DNA of 64,000 bases from WHSW01 sp963759295 (GCA_963759295.1 CAVWYT010000010.1:310001-374000); one strand, 5' to 3'; positions 54,535 through 63,539 are shown, counted from the stretch's first letter. Program-made: numbers and translations. Notes: generated by a model from the sequence alone, not told the origin.

Positions 54535-54926
54535 CGCTCCCCCGGGTTCCCTCGCAGCGCCTCGATGGCTCGGTTCGCGAGGCGGACGCCGATCGTCGCG
54601 GCCTCCGCGGCGGCGGCGATCCCGGCCCAGGCGACGTCCTCGATCCCGGCGCCCTGCCGGTGCTCGGCGGCCGGCGTCGGGCTCGGTGCCGGTCGCTCGC
54701 GTGCCTGCCCCGCAGAGCTCGTCGCCTGCGCGGCCCGTCTGCGCTTGGCGGTTGTGGCGGAGCGCTTGCGAGCCGAGGCGGCGGTCGCCGTGGGCTTCGG
54801 CTCCGCGGCGCGGTCGGCGCCCGCGCGCCGCGGGCTGCGGGGGCCCGGCCGCGAGTCGGGCAACTTCGCGAACACGCCGCTCGGCCGCTCGCCGGGCTCG
54901 TTCGAGGGGTTGCGGTCGTCGCTCAC
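54531..54926 (-). CDS. Ala/Arg/Pro-rich protein of unknown function
   Basis: A 131-residue protein with a low-complexity, basic, probably disordered middle (ATAASARKRSATTAKRRRAAQ). It ends in an amphipathic helix, GIEDVAWAGIAAAAEAATIGVRLANRAIEALRG. The lysine/arginine/alanine mix recalls histone-like tails, so DNA or membrane association is conceivable but unproven. It is translated just ahead of the YihY gene (4-nt overlap) and is divergent from the sigma factor. Confidence 0.55.
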   Translation of the reverse strand: MSDDRNPSNEPGERPSGVFAKLPDSRPGPRSPRRAGADRAAEPKPTATAASARKRSATTAKRRRAAQATSSAGQARERPAPSPTPAAEHRQGAGIEDVAWAGIAAAAEAATIGVRLANRAIEALRGNPGER

Positions 54927-55290
54927 GGTTCGTATTCCAGCGCGATTCGCGGACGCTCGCGTTGCGATTCACCGTAACAAGGCCCGGGTATCAGGGTTAA
55001 GGGGTTCTCACAGCCCTGCCACGGGCGACCCAAGCGGCGCGCAAATCCCCCGCACAGAGCGGCTTTCCCTTGACTTCAGAAAATATAGTGGGTAGGATAC
55101 GAACGCGCGTTTGAGCTTTATCCGCCGCTGCCTGGACGATCGGCTCCGGAGGTCGCTGGTCGGCTCCGGCCGGCTTGAGATACGTCCGGTGGCGGAGGCT
55201 GGGCTGTCGGGACCTACCGGGGCACCCGAATCGAGACCAGGCGCACATCCACCGGACCGATGAGACCAGGAAGGAAGACGTAGCCAACCG
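54927..55290 (+). other. Long leader and promoter region of the primary sigma factor gene
   Basis: This 364-nt region holds a clear promoter (55070-55098), then about 185 nt of untranslated leader. The leader contains two direct repeats: TCGGCTCCGG twice near 55140-55170 and GAGACCAGG twice near 55235-55270. AGGAAGGA near 55270 is the best ribosome binding site though its spacing to the ATG is long. No open frame is convincing here. Nothing was found in 54927-55069. Confidence 0.5.
55070..55098 (+). promoter_or_regulatory. Promoter of the primary sigma factor gene
   Basis: TTGACT (55070-55075) and TAGGAT (55093-55098) are spaced by exactly 17 nt, with an unusually A/T-rich spacer (AAAATATAG) for this genome. 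It is the best sigma-70-type promoter in the window and would start transcription near 55105. Confidence 0.8.
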
Positions 55291-56394
55291 ATGCTGATCG
55301 CGGAACTTCAGGAGCTCGAGGAAGTCAAGAACCTCGTCACCAAGGGGCAGGCGGAGGGCGTGATCGCTTATGGCGAGGTCGCGCAGGCGCTCGCCGAGGT
55401 CGAGGTCGACGAGGGCGACATCGAGGAGCTCTACGGCTATCTCGAGGGCCAGGGAGTCGAGATGGTCGACGACGTCGATCCGGCGCAGGCTTCGACGGCC
55501 GACGCCGAGCGCGCAGAGCCGAAGCGCGGCAAGCGCCGCCAGAAGGCCGCGCTCGACCTGAAGCCGGACATGACGACCGACTCGCTGCAGCTCTTCCTCA
55601 AGGACATCGGCAAGGTCAGGCTGCTGACCGCACAGGAGGAGGTCGACCTCGCAAAGCGGATCGAGCGCGGCGACCTCGACGCGAAGCAGAAGATGGTCGA
55701 GTCCAACCTGCGGCTCGTCGTCTCGATCGCCAAGAACTACCGCAACCAGGGCCTGCCCTTCCTCGATCTGATCCAGGAGGGCACCCTCGGCCTCGTCCGC
55801 GCCGCCGAGAAGTTCGACTACCGCAAGGGCTTCAAGTTCTCCACCTACGCAACCTGGTGGATCCGCCAGGCGATCGCTCGCGCGCTCGCCGACAAGGCGC
55901 GCACGATCCGGATCCCGGTCCACGTGGTCGAGAAGCTGAACAAGATCGGCCGCGCGGAGCGCAAGCTGGTCACCGAGCTCGGCCGTGAGCCGACTCCCGA
56001 CGAGATCGCCGAGGTAACCGGGATCGATCCCGACGAGGTCGACCAGATCAAGCGCTCGGCCCAGGCTCCGGTCTCGCTCGAGAAGCCGGTCGGCGACGAG
56101 GAGGAGTCGGAGTTCGGGCAGTTCATCGCCGACGAGAAGGCCGAGTCGCCGTTCGAGCGCGCCGCCGACCTGCTCACCAAGGAGGCGCTGCGCGAGGCGC
56201 TGGAGAACCTCTCCTACCGCGAGCGTCGCGTGCTCGAGCTCCGGTACGGGCTCGGCGGCGAGCATCCGCGGACCCTCGACGAGGTCGGCCGGACTTTCAA
56301 CGTCACCCGCGAGCGCATCCGGCAGATCGAGAACCAGTCGCTGAAGAAGCTCCAGTCGCTGGCCGAGGCGCAGAAGCTCCGGGAAGTCGCCTGA
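55291..56394 (+). CDS. rpoD: RNA polymerase primary sigma factor
   Basis: The 367-residue sigma-70 has an acidic region 1.1-like N-terminus (residues 1-90, then a KRGKRRQK linker). Region 1.2/2 is DSLQLFLKDIGKVRLLTAQEEVDLAKRIE, the core-binding/-10 recognition region is FSTYATWWIRQAIARALADKARTIRIPVHVVEKL, and region 4.2 is RTLDEVGRTFNVTRERIRQIENQSLKKL. It is group 1 by length and region 1.1-like leader. It presumably recognises the TTGACN/TA[C/G]NNT promoters seen here. Confidence 0.95.
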   Translation: MLIAELQELEEVKNLVTKGQAEGVIAYGEVAQALAEVEVDEGDIEELYGYLEGQGVEMVDDVDPAQASTADAERAEPKRGKRRQKAALDLKPDMTTDSLQLFLKDIGKVRLLTAQEEVDLAKRIERGDLDAKQKMVESNLRLVVSIAKNYRNQGLPFLDLIQEGTLGLVRAAEKFDYRKGFKFSTYATWWIRQAIARALADKARTIRIPVHVVEKLNKIGRAERKLVTELGREPTPDEIAEVTGIDPDEVDQIKRSAQAPVSLEKPVGDEEESEFGQFIADEKAESPFERAADLLTKEALREALENLSYRERRVLELRYGLGGEHPRTLDEVGRTFNVTRERIRQIENQSLKKLQSLAEAQKLREVA

Positions 56395-56508
56395 CGGAGC
56401 GCCCCGGCGTTCCCCGGCGCCGTTGGTAGCGCCCGGGGCCCGCCCGAGGTCGCGGCGAAGCGGCTCGGCCGACTGAGCTCCGGGTGGCGCCGCTACGGTT
56501 CGCCGCTC

Positions 56509-58143
56509 GTGGCGGGGTCGAGACGACAAGCGGCGGTCGCGGTGGCGCTTGCCGTCTGCCTGGTCGCACTTGTCGCGGCGGTGCCCGGCGGCGCCCGCGA
56601 GGCCGGCGCGGACGAACTGCGACCCAACTTCGTCGTCGTCATGAGCGACGACCAGGGCCCGGGGATGCAGAGGGCGTTGCCGGCGTTGCGGCGCCGCATC
56701 GCCAGCCGGGGGACCAGCTTCACGAACGCGTTCGCGAGCTATCCGCTTTGCTGCCCGGCGCGCGCGACGCTGCTCACCGGCGAGTACGCCCACAACCACG
56801 GCACGAAGGGAAACAACGCTCGCAGCGGCGGCGGCTGGCGGGCGTTGATCGACCCGAAGAAGAACCTCGCCGCGTGGCTGCAGGCGAACGGCTACGACAC
56901 CGGATTCGCCGGCAAGTGGCTGAACGGCCTGCGCACGCCGCACCGAGCTCCGGCGGGCTGGGATCGGTGGTCGGCGCTGGTCGGCGAAGGCGGCGATGGG
57001 CTCTCCTCCTACTACGACTTCGACGTCTTCGAGCCGGACGGTTCGCCGCGCCATTTCGGCACCCGCGCCGCCGACTATCAGACCGACGCGCTCACCCGCG
57101 AGTACGCGTTGCCGTTCATCGACGCCCACGCCGGTGCCCCCGCGCCGTTCTTCCTCTGGCTCGCCTACCACCCGCCGCACTTCGGGCTCGGGCGCTCCGA
57201 TCGCGCCGGACGGAGGTGCTCGACCGGCCCGCCCGGGAAGCGAAGCGGGGCGCAGAGCGCGATCCCGCCGCCGCGCTACGCCACCCGGTTCGCCGGTGCA
57301 CAGCCGCCACGACCGCCCTCGTTCGACGAGCGCGACGTCTCCGACAAGCCCGATGCCGTGCGCAGCCGGCCGCCGCTCACCGATGACGATCTGGCGCGGG
57401 TCGGGCGCGACTACCGTTGCGGGCTCGCCGCCCTGTTGGCGCTCGACGACTCGGTCGGCTCGATCGTCGACGAGCTGCGCGCGACCGGGCAGCTCGGTCG
57501 CACCGTGATCCTGTTCACCTCCGACCAGGGCGTGATGGGAGGCGAGCACCGGATCGCGCGCGGCAAGAACAAGCCGTATGAGGAGGCGATCAGGATCCCG
57601 CTCGTCGTCCGCGGGCCCGGGGTCGCCGCCGGTCGCGAGCTCGCAGCCCCGGTGGCGAACGCCGACATCGCCGCGACGATCCTCGACCTCGCCGGCGCCA
57701 CCATGCCGGCCGAGCTCGCGCGACCGCTCGACGGCGTGTCGCTGGCGCCCGCGCTCGCGGGGGCCGAGCCCCCGGCCGACCGGGCGATCCCGATCGAGGG
57801 CCGCGAGAACACCACCCGAGCCAAGCGAGGGTTCAAGGTCCGCTCCTACGTCGGCGTGCGAACCGCCCGCTACGCCTACTTCGAGCACCGGCGGGCGCGA
57901 TTCGCGACCGCCGCGGCCGCCGACGACGCCGCGATCGGCGCCGGCCGGACCCCCGAGCGCGAGCTCTACGACCTCGCGCGCGACCCGTACGAGCTGCGCA
58001 ACGCCGTCCGCGATCGCGGCTACGCCCGGACGAGGGCGGCGCTGGCGCGCCTCACGCGCAAGCTCGAGAAGTGCTCGGGGGCGGCCTGCGTGGTCGGCGA
58101 GCGGGTGCCGGGCCCCGCGCGGCGACGTGCCGAGCCCGGCTGA
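56509..58143 (+). CDS. Sulfatase family protein
   Basis: A 544-residue secreted hydrolase with an N-terminal signal sequence (VALAVCLVALVAAVPGGARE). The metal-binding VVVMSDDQG is near residue 42. The formylglycine motif is CCPAR (Cys81, C-x-P-x-R), followed by ATLLTGEYAHNHG. Later residues FTSDQGVMGGEHRIARGKNKPYEE are typical of arylsulfatases. It needs a formylglycine-generating enzyme, not seen here. The natural sulfate ester is unknown. The GTG start has TACGGT 9 nt upstream (56494-56499). Confidence 0.88.
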   Translation: MAGSRRQAAVAVALAVCLVALVAAVPGGAREAGADELRPNFVVVMSDDQGPGMQRALPALRRRIASRGTSFTNAFASYPLCCPARATLLTGEYAHNHGTKGNNARSGGGWRALIDPKKNLAAWLQANGYDTGFAGKWLNGLRTPHRAPAGWDRWSALVGEGGDGLSSYYDFDVFEPDGSPRHFGTRAADYQTDALTREYALPFIDAHAGAPAPFFLWLAYHPPHFGLGRSDRAGRRCSTGPPGKRSGAQSAIPPPRYATRFAGAQPPRPPSFDERDVSDKPDAVRSRPPLTDDDLARVGRDYRCGLAALLALDDSVGSIVDELRATGQLGRTVILFTSDQGVMGGEHRIARGKNKPYEEAIRIPLVVRGPGVAAGRELAAPVANADIAATILDLAGATMPAELARPLDGVSLAPALAGAEPPADRAIPIEGRENTTRAKRGFKVRSYVGVRTARYAYFEHRRARFATAAAADDAAIGAGRTPERELYDLARDPYELRNAVRDRGYARTRAALARLTRKLEKCSGAACVVGERVPGPARRRAEPG

Positions 58144-58254
58144 AGCGAAGCGGCCAGCCGACAGCGCCCGAGCGGCATCGAGCCGCGATCGACGCCGAGC
58201 GGCCGACCACGAAACCGGTCGCGCCGAGCTACTTCAGTTCGTAAAGCGTTGGGC

Positions 58255-58260
58255 TATACT
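58255..58260 (+). promoter_or_regulatory. -10 element of the HxlR gene
   Basis: TATACT is a near-perfect -10 hexamer; a weak TTCAGT lies 16 nt upstream. Transcription would start about 58267, directly before the leader hairpin. Confidence 0.5.
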
Positions 58261-58270
58261 GGGCTTCGCT

Positions 58271-58309
58271 GGCCGGGAGACCTGCGAGGGAATCCTCTCC
58301 CTCCCGGCC
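58271..58309 (+). promoter_or_regulatory. Two-tier hairpin in the HxlR leader
   Basis: GGCCGGGAG (58271-58279) pairs with CTCCCGGCC (58301-58309); inside it GAGG (58286-58289) pairs with CCTC (58294-58297) around a GAAT loop. The structure starts at the predicted transcript 5' end and stops 8 nt before the ATG. It could be an operator on DNA, a stabilising 5' stem or a translation control element. Confidence 0.5.
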
Positions 58310-58317
58310 CTCGAACG

Positions 58318-58677
58318 ATGACGGATCCCAGCTGTCCAGTCTGTCGCACGGCCGAGATCATCTCCGGCAAGTGGACGCTCCTCGTGATTCGCGACCTCGC
58401 CGAGGGCAGTCGCCGGTTCTGTGAGCTCGAGCGCTCGCTCGAGGGAATCAGCCCCCGAACCCTGTCGCTTCGGCTGCGGGCGCTCGAGGAGCACGAGATC
58501 GTCGAGCGCCACACCTACCCGGAGGTCCCGCCGCGGGTCGAGTACGCGCTCACCGAGAAGGGCCGCGCGCTCGCGCCCCTGATCGAGGACATGCGCCGCT
58601 ACGGAAGGCGGTGGCTGTTCAGCGGATCGCCGGGCGCCGATCGGCGACAGAGCGCCCGCAGCACCGTCGCCGTCTGA
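58318..58677 (+). CDS. HxlR family transcriptional regulator
   Basis: A 119-residue winged-helix protein starting MTDPSCPVCRTAEIISGKWTLLVIRDLAEGSRRFCELERSLEGISPRTLSLRLRALEEHEIVERHTYPEVPPRVEYALTEKG, a textbook HxlR/MarR-like fold. The early cysteines (CPVC) resemble the redox-active cysteine of some HxlR sensors. Its targets are unknown; it may control its own leader or the methyltransferase gene downstream. Confidence 0.9.
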   Translation: MTDPSCPVCRTAEIISGKWTLLVIRDLAEGSRRFCELERSLEGISPRTLSLRLRALEEHEIVERHTYPEVPPRVEYALTEKGRALAPLIEDMRRYGRRWLFSGSPGADRRQSARSTVAV

Positions 58678-58716
58678 GCCGCGCCGGGCCGGGCGGCGCG
58701 GATAGCGTGTCGGTCC

Positions 58717-59496
58717 GTGAACGCGCCTCGGTTCCAAGCGCTCGCCGACAAGCGCGACCTCGACCATTACGAGCCCTCCTACGCGCTCGCCGGCGAGTTC
58801 ATCGGCGACGCGCACCGCGACGCACCCGAGCTCGTCCGCGCGATTCCAGGCTGGCTGCGCGACGAGGACGTCCTGAAGCTGTACGAGCTCGCCTACTTCG
58901 CCGCCGGGCCGATCCTCGATGTCGGCACGCATCGGGGCAAGTCGGCGGTGGTGATCGCGGCCGCGGTCGCCGAGGCGAACGCCGGCGCGCCGGTGATCTC
59001 GCTCGACATCGACGCGTCGGCGATCGCCGACGCCTCGGCGATCCTCGCCGCGCATGGACTCGGTGACCGCGTGCTGCTCTTCCGAGCGACGCTGAGCCGA
59101 TTCCTAGCGCGGGCGAAGTGCCTGCGCCCGGCGCTCGTCTTCCTCGACGCCGATCACAGCCGCCGCGGCGTCGCCGAGGACCTCGCCGCGCTCCGGCTCT
59201 GCGTGCCCGCGAACGGCCTCCTCTTGCTCCACGACTACAACGATCCACGAAATCACGATCCGCGCGAGCCTGATTACGGCGTCGCCGGGGCGGTGGCCGA
59301 GAGCTGGCTCGCGCACGAATGCGAGTTCGCCGGCGTGTTCGGTGCCTGCGGGCTGTTCCGGCGCCGCACGGACCCCGACGGCGAACCGCCCGGCGCACCG
59401 GTCATCGACCTCGGCGGCGAGCCGGCGAGCAACTGGATCGCGCGCAGGGCGATCGGCGGCCTGATGCGCCGCCGCGCCCGCCGTCGCGGGGGCTGA
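58717..59496 (+). CDS. Class I SAM-dependent methyltransferase
   Basis: The 259-residue protein has the SAM motif AGPILDVGTHRGKSAVVIAAAV, LDIDASAIADASAIL and PALVFLDADHSRRGVAEDLAAL, typical of the Methyltransf_24 group. The LLHDYNDP stretch fits the post-motif III region. The C-terminus is basic. The substrate is unknown; cephalosporin hydroxylase-like or sugar/lipid methylation is possible. The GTG start has TAGCGT 8 nt upstream (58703-58708). Confidence 0.72.
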   Translation: MNAPRFQALADKRDLDHYEPSYALAGEFIGDAHRDAPELVRAIPGWLRDEDVLKLYELAYFAAGPILDVGTHRGKSAVVIAAAVAEANAGAPVISLDIDASAIADASAILAAHGLGDRVLLFRATLSRFLARAKCLRPALVFLDADHSRRGVAEDLAALRLCVPANGLLLLHDYNDPRNHDPREPDYGVAGAVAESWLAHECEFAGVFGACGLFRRRTDPDGEPPGAPVIDLGGEPASNWIARRAIGGLMRRRARRRGG

Positions 59497-59513
59497 CGCA
59501 GCGCCGCTCGCCC

Positions 59514-59531
59514 CTGCAAGAGAGCTTGCAG
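59514..59531 (+). repeat. Perfect short hairpin between methyltransferase and unknown gene
   Basis: CTGCAAG and CTTGCAG form a perfect 7-bp stem around AGAG. It lies 18 nt after the methyltransferase stop and 38 nt before the next ATG, so it may terminate the first transcript or act as a binding site. Confidence 0.45.
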
Positions 59532-59568
59532 TGAAGGATGCGCTCGCACCGGGCGGAACAGGTCAGCC

Positions 59569-61347
59569 ATGCGCGACCTGGTGGTTCGAGAGGCGTTGGT
59601 GGCGATGGCCCGCGACGCGGCCAAGTGCCTGCACGGCCTCGTCGCCGCGGGCGAGGAGATTCCGTACGAGGTACGCGAGCCGGGCGATGGCTCGCCCCTC
59701 TGTCGCTATCAGCCGCTGACGGAGCGGTTCGTCCGCGACCACGCCGGCGAGCTGCGCCGGCTCGACTCCTTCGGCGCAGCCTGCGCGGCGCTCGAGACGA
59801 CCGACGTCGCCGGCCCGTATCTCGAGCAGATGGGGATCGCGGCGCCGCCCGAGCCGCGCCGGCGCGCCGAGCTGGCGGGCCTCGCGTTTCTCTGCCGAGT
59901 GTGGATGGACACCTCCGACTTCTCCCTCGACGACGAGCGCCTCGAGGCCTCGATCGAGGAGCTTCAGGCGCGCGCCGAGGTCGAGGCGGGCCAGATCGAG
60001 GTGATCGTGCCGCTGCGGGGCCTGCAGGTGCCGCTCGCTCGCCTCGATCTCGCGACGGCGTCGATCGTCCGCGCCGATACCGTCGACGTGCCCGCCGAGG
60101 CACGGGCCAACGAGGGCCTCGGGGTCTCGCCCTGGGAGCCCGCCTTCCTCGCCGTCGTCCGCGTCGCGGACCGGATCGGCGACGACGATGCGCCCGACGC
60201 CGGCGTCGACGCGGTCGAGTCCTTCCGCCGCCTGGTGACCACCCTGCGACTGTTCAAGGACGGCGGCGTCGGACTCGGGCCGCACGCCTGGACCCGGATC
60301 GCCGGCGATCGCTGGCGCCGGATCGCGACCGGATCGGGCCGGCCTCGCCCCGGCGGCTACCGGCTTGCCGACGGCGAGCTCGGCGAGCTGGTCGCCTTCT
60401 CCCGCGCACTGAGCGCGCCGGGAACGCCGTTCGAGCGCCGGCTCGCGGGCCGGCCCGGCTTCGCCACCGCGCTCGGACGGGCGATCAACCGCTTCGAGGC
60501 GGGGCTGGAGAGAAACGTCGTCGTCGAGGCCCTCAACGACCACCTGCTCGCGCTTCGCTTCCTGCTCGAGGGCGGCGGCCCGGCGCAGCTCGAGCTTCCG
60601 ATGCGGGTCGCGGCGCTGTGCGCCGAGCCCGAGCACCGCGGCGAGGTGAAGGCCGTCGTCGATCGAGCCATCGGCCTCGAGCGCGAGCTGTGGAGCGGCG
60701 AGCCGGCGGGCGGCAGCTCGCCGGCGACGCCCGCCGAGACGGCCGCGGCGCTCGAGGAGCTGCTGCGGGCGATCCTCAAGGACGCCGCCGTCGGCCACCT
60801 GGGCTCCGACCTGCGGTCGACCGCAGACGAGATTCTGCTCGCCGACGGCCTCGCGGTCGGCGAGGGATCGGTCGAGCAGCGGGGCGGGACAACGGAATGG
60901 GATCTGGAGCCGATCAGCGCCGAGCCCTTCGCCCGGGAGGCTGCCGGGGACGCGGAGGCCCTCGCGGCCGTCGAGCGGGAGGAGGTTTCCGACCTCGACT
61001 CGCGAATCACCCCGGAACCGAGCCACGAGCCGGAGGAGGAGATGGTGATCGAGAGGGCACGAGAGATCTTTGGCGGACGGGAAGAGCGCGAGACGCAGGT
61101 CCTCGAGGCGGTGCCGGGCCCGGTCGGCTACGCCGCTGAGGAGGATTCGGCGGCGGTGCGCGAGTCCGAGGAGCGCGGCCTCGACAGTCCGGTGCTGCGA
61201 CTGATCGAGCAGACCCGCGCCGAGCGCCGCGCCCATCACGATCGCGTCGCGGGTCTGTTCCCGCGTCCCGAGACCACGGAGTGGAACGTGCGCGAGATCG
61301 CTTACGACCGCTCCCGCCGCGCCGGCGCCTCATCCCAGGCCTCCTAG
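59569..61347 (+). CDS. Large protein of unknown function, convergent with the ArsA pair
   Basis: This 592-residue soluble protein is not recognised. Residues 1-430 look globular and mostly helical, with the distinctive stretches VTTLRLFKDGGVGLGPHAWTRI, AINRFEAGLERNVVVEALNDHLLALRFLLEGG and RVAALCAEPEHRGEVKAVVDRAIGLERELW. The rest is an acidic, low-complexity linker. A conserved-looking C-terminal element follows (SPVLRLIEQTRAERRAHHDRVAGLFPRPETTEWNVREIAYDR). No signal peptide, membrane helix or nucleotide-binding motif was found. Confidence 0.6.
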   Translation: MRDLVVREALVAMARDAAKCLHGLVAAGEEIPYEVREPGDGSPLCRYQPLTERFVRDHAGELRRLDSFGAACAALETTDVAGPYLEQMGIAAPPEPRRRAELAGLAFLCRVWMDTSDFSLDDERLEASIEELQARAEVEAGQIEVIVPLRGLQVPLARLDLATASIVRADTVDVPAEARANEGLGVSPWEPAFLAVVRVADRIGDDDAPDAGVDAVESFRRLVTTLRLFKDGGVGLGPHAWTRIAGDRWRRIATGSGRPRPGGYRLADGELGELVAFSRALSAPGTPFERRLAGRPGFATALGRAINRFEAGLERNVVVEALNDHLLALRFLLEGGGPAQLELPMRVAALCAEPEHRGEVKAVVDRAIGLERELWSGEPAGGSSPATPAETAAALEELLRAILKDAAVGHLGSDLRSTADEILLADGLAVGEGSVEQRGGTTEWDLEPISAEPFAREAAGDAEALAAVEREEVSDLDSRITPEPSHEPEEEMVIERAREIFGGREERETQVLEAVPGPVGYAAEEDSAAVRESEERGLDSPVLRLIEQTRAERRAHHDRVAGLFPRPETTEWNVREIAYDRSRRAGASSQAS

Positions 61348-61375
61348 TACTTCCTCCGATCACCCCCAGGAAGAG

Positions 61376-61415
61376 CAGGCCAGGCCACCGGGCGCAGCTC
61401 GGTGGCTTCGGCCTG
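61376..61415. terminator. Strong hairpin between convergent transcripts
   Basis: CAGGCC (61376-61381) pairs with GGCCTG (61410-61415), and GCCACCG (61384-61390) with CGGTGGC (61400-61406), forming a long interrupted stem. It lies between the convergent stops of the unknown gene and the ArsA gene, so it likely terminates both. Confidence 0.7.
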
Positions 61416-61469
61416 TGCGCATCGGGTTCCGTCGGCCGGCCGCCGCGATCGCCGCGCCGGCGTTCGCGC

Positions 61470-62619
61470 TCAGGAGGCGACGATCGCCGCTCGTTCCTCG
61501 GCGCCCGATGCGAACAGGTAGCGGTTGACCTCCATCAGCCCGGCGAGGTCGTGGACGTCCTCGTCGAAGTAGGGGACCTCGATCACCGAGCTCGTTCGCA
61601 TCTCGCGCCGTCAGTCGCTCGATGTTGCGCCGGTCGCTCCTCGCGAGGGCGCGGAAGTCGCCGAAGTTGGCGGCCACCCGCCGGGCGAGCTCCGTGTCGC
61701 CCAGCGATTCGCCGAGCTCGTCGACAAGGCCGGCGTCGCCCTCGGCACCAGCGCCCTCGTAGTGGACCTTGTTGACGATCACGCCGCCGAACGGCATCTG
61801 CGCCTCGAGCAGCTTGCGATGGAAGTAGACCGCCTCGGAGATCGGCTCCCCCTGCGGCCCGCAGACGACGAGGAACGAGGTCCCGGGATCGGCGAGCAGC
61901 TCGTTCACGCGCCGGGCGCGTTCGCGGAACCCGTCGACCATGCCGCTGAACGCCTGGAAGAACTCGGCCAGGTCCTCGAGCAGGTCGACGCCGGTGATCC
62001 GGCGCAGGACCGAGAACATCATCGAGGCGCCGCGGCCGAAGACGCGCATCCCGAGGCCCGCCGGCTTCATGAACACCTGCAGTGCCCTGCCCTCGATGAA
62101 CTGCGTCAGCCGTTTCGGGGCGTCGAGGAAGTCGAGCGCGTTGCGCGACGGCGGCGTGTCGAGCACGAGCAGGTCGAAGCGGCCCTCGGCGTGGATCTCG
62201 TACAGCTTCTCCATCGCCATGTACTCCTGCGAGCCGGCGAGCGCCGAGGACAGCTGCTGGTAGATCCGGTTCGAGAGGATGCGCTCGCGCGTTTCGGCGT
62301 CCGGCGCGTGTTCGCGCACCACCTGGTCGAAGGTCTGCTTCGCGTCCAGCATCATCGCCCAGAGCTCGCCGTCGCCCGGATCGACCCCCGTCGCCGCGAA
62401 CAGGCGCGGGTCGACCCGGCGCTCGGCGTTGCCGAGCTCGGGGAGCCCGAGCGAGTCCGCGAGCCGCTTCGCCGGGTCGATGGTCAGCACCGCGACCCGC
62501 TTTCCCCGCGCCGCCATCCCGGCTGCGATCGCCGCCGCCGTCGTCGTCTTGCCGACCCCGCCCGAGCCGGCGCACACGCAGACCCGCTTTGCATCCAAGA
62601 GCTCTGCGATGCCCGGCAT
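61470..62619 (-). pseudogene. ArsA/Get3-type ATPase 1, with a frameshift near the C-terminus
   Basis: The protein starts MPGIAELLDAKRVCVCAGSGGVGKTTTAAAIAAGMAARGKRV with the deviant P-loop GSGGVGKT (18-25). DPAKRLADSLGL and FDLLVLDTPPSRNALDFLDAPKRL follow, as in anion-pump/tail-anchor ATPases. After IERLTAR (near 61602) the sensible C-terminus MRTSSVIEVPYFDEDVHDLAGLMEVNRYLF continues in the next frame, implying one extra base. It overlaps the second ATPase by 1 nt (TGATG). Such pairs (Rv3679-Rv3680 type) are actinobacterial; no arsenic genes are near, so arsenite transport is unlikely. Confidence 0.85.
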
Positions 62620-63539
62620 CACGCCACCTCGCCCACCAGCGTGCCGATCTCCTCGACGCCGACGGTGGGGGCGAACAGAAATGGGAGCGTGCCCACCGGA
62701 GCCGCGCAGATCTCCTCGAGACGGGCTAGCTGCTCGCGCTGGCTGCGGGCCCGGCGCGCCTCGCTGAGCGCCGCGCGGCAGGCCGCGCGCGCGGCCCCGT
62801 TCGCCCGCTCGGCGGTCGCCGCGATCCGCGACAGCTCCTCGTCCTCGAAGCGCTCCGGGTAAAGGCCGTTGCAGTAGACCCGGTCGACCGCGATCCCGAC
62901 CTCGTCGGCGAGGTCGCGCTCGAGCTTCGCCGTCTCGTTGACCGGCATCTCCTCTGGGAGGGAGACGACCGCGACCCCGGTCCGCTCGCGGTCGCGGATG
63001 AACTCGTCGAGCGCCTCGGCCTGCTGGCGCATCGGCCCGACGCGGGCGACGTTCGCGAACGTGCGCGGGGTCTGCAGAAAGCCGACCCCATGGCCGGTCG
63101 CCGGGGCGTCGACGATCACGGTGTCGTAGCGGCGCCCGCTCTTCACCTTGCGATCGTCGAGGGCCAGCTCCCAGATCTTCCCGATCGTGACCAGCTCCTT
63201 GAGGCCCGGGGTGGCGGCCGTCAGGTAGGTGAAGATCCGCGAGCGAAACAGCAGGTCGCGCATCGCCTTCACCTTCAGCTGAAGCAGGACGTACTCGCGC
63301 ATCGACTCGTCGGGATCGATCGAGATCGCCCACAGGTTCTCGGCCATCTCGACCTCGTGGTATCCGATCTCGGAGCTGTGGAAGACGTGGGAGAGGTGCT
63401 CGGAGGAGGCGACCTCGCAGAGGATCGTCCTCTTTCCCCGGCCCGCGGCGGCGAGCGCGAGCGCGAGCGAGACGGTGGACTTGCCGACGCCCCCCTTGCC
63501 GGTCACGATCACCAGCCGTTTGTCGAGCAGCCCCGTCAT
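62619..63539 (-). CDS. ArsA/Get3-type ATPase 2
   Basis: A 306-residue partner ATPase, MTGLLDKRLVIVTGKGGVGKSTVSLALALAAAGRGKRTILCEV, with P-loop GKGGVGKS (14-21). Switch-like residues are in YDTVIVDAPATGHGVGFLQTPRTF. It is the first gene of the pair and probably forms a heterodimer with ATPase 1. The ATG at 63539 is supported by the family start; the longer frame upstream is noise. The best-studied relatives, Rv3679-Rv3680 of Mycobacterium tuberculosis, are cytoplasmic ATPases of uncertain role. Confidence 0.88.
   Translation of the reverse strand: MTGLLDKRLVIVTGKGGVGKSTVSLALALAAAGRGKRTILCEVASSEHLSHVFHSSEIGYHEVEMAENLWAISIDPDESMREYVLLQLKVKAMRDLLFRSRIFTYLTAATPGLKELVTIGKIWELALDDRKVKSGRRYDTVIVDAPATGHGVGFLQTPRTFANVARVGPMRQQAEALDEFIRDRERTGVAVVSLPEEMPVNETAKLERDLADEVGIAVDRVYCNGLYPERFEDEELSRIAATAERANGAARAACRAALSEARRARSQREQLARLEEICAAPVGTLPFLFAPTVGVEEIGTLVGEVA

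Noticed and set aside
61470..63539. Arsenic resistance operon
   Set aside because: The ATPases are ArsA-like, but there is no arsB, arsC, arsR or arsD, and the pairing matches the non-arsenic Rv3679-Rv3680 type.
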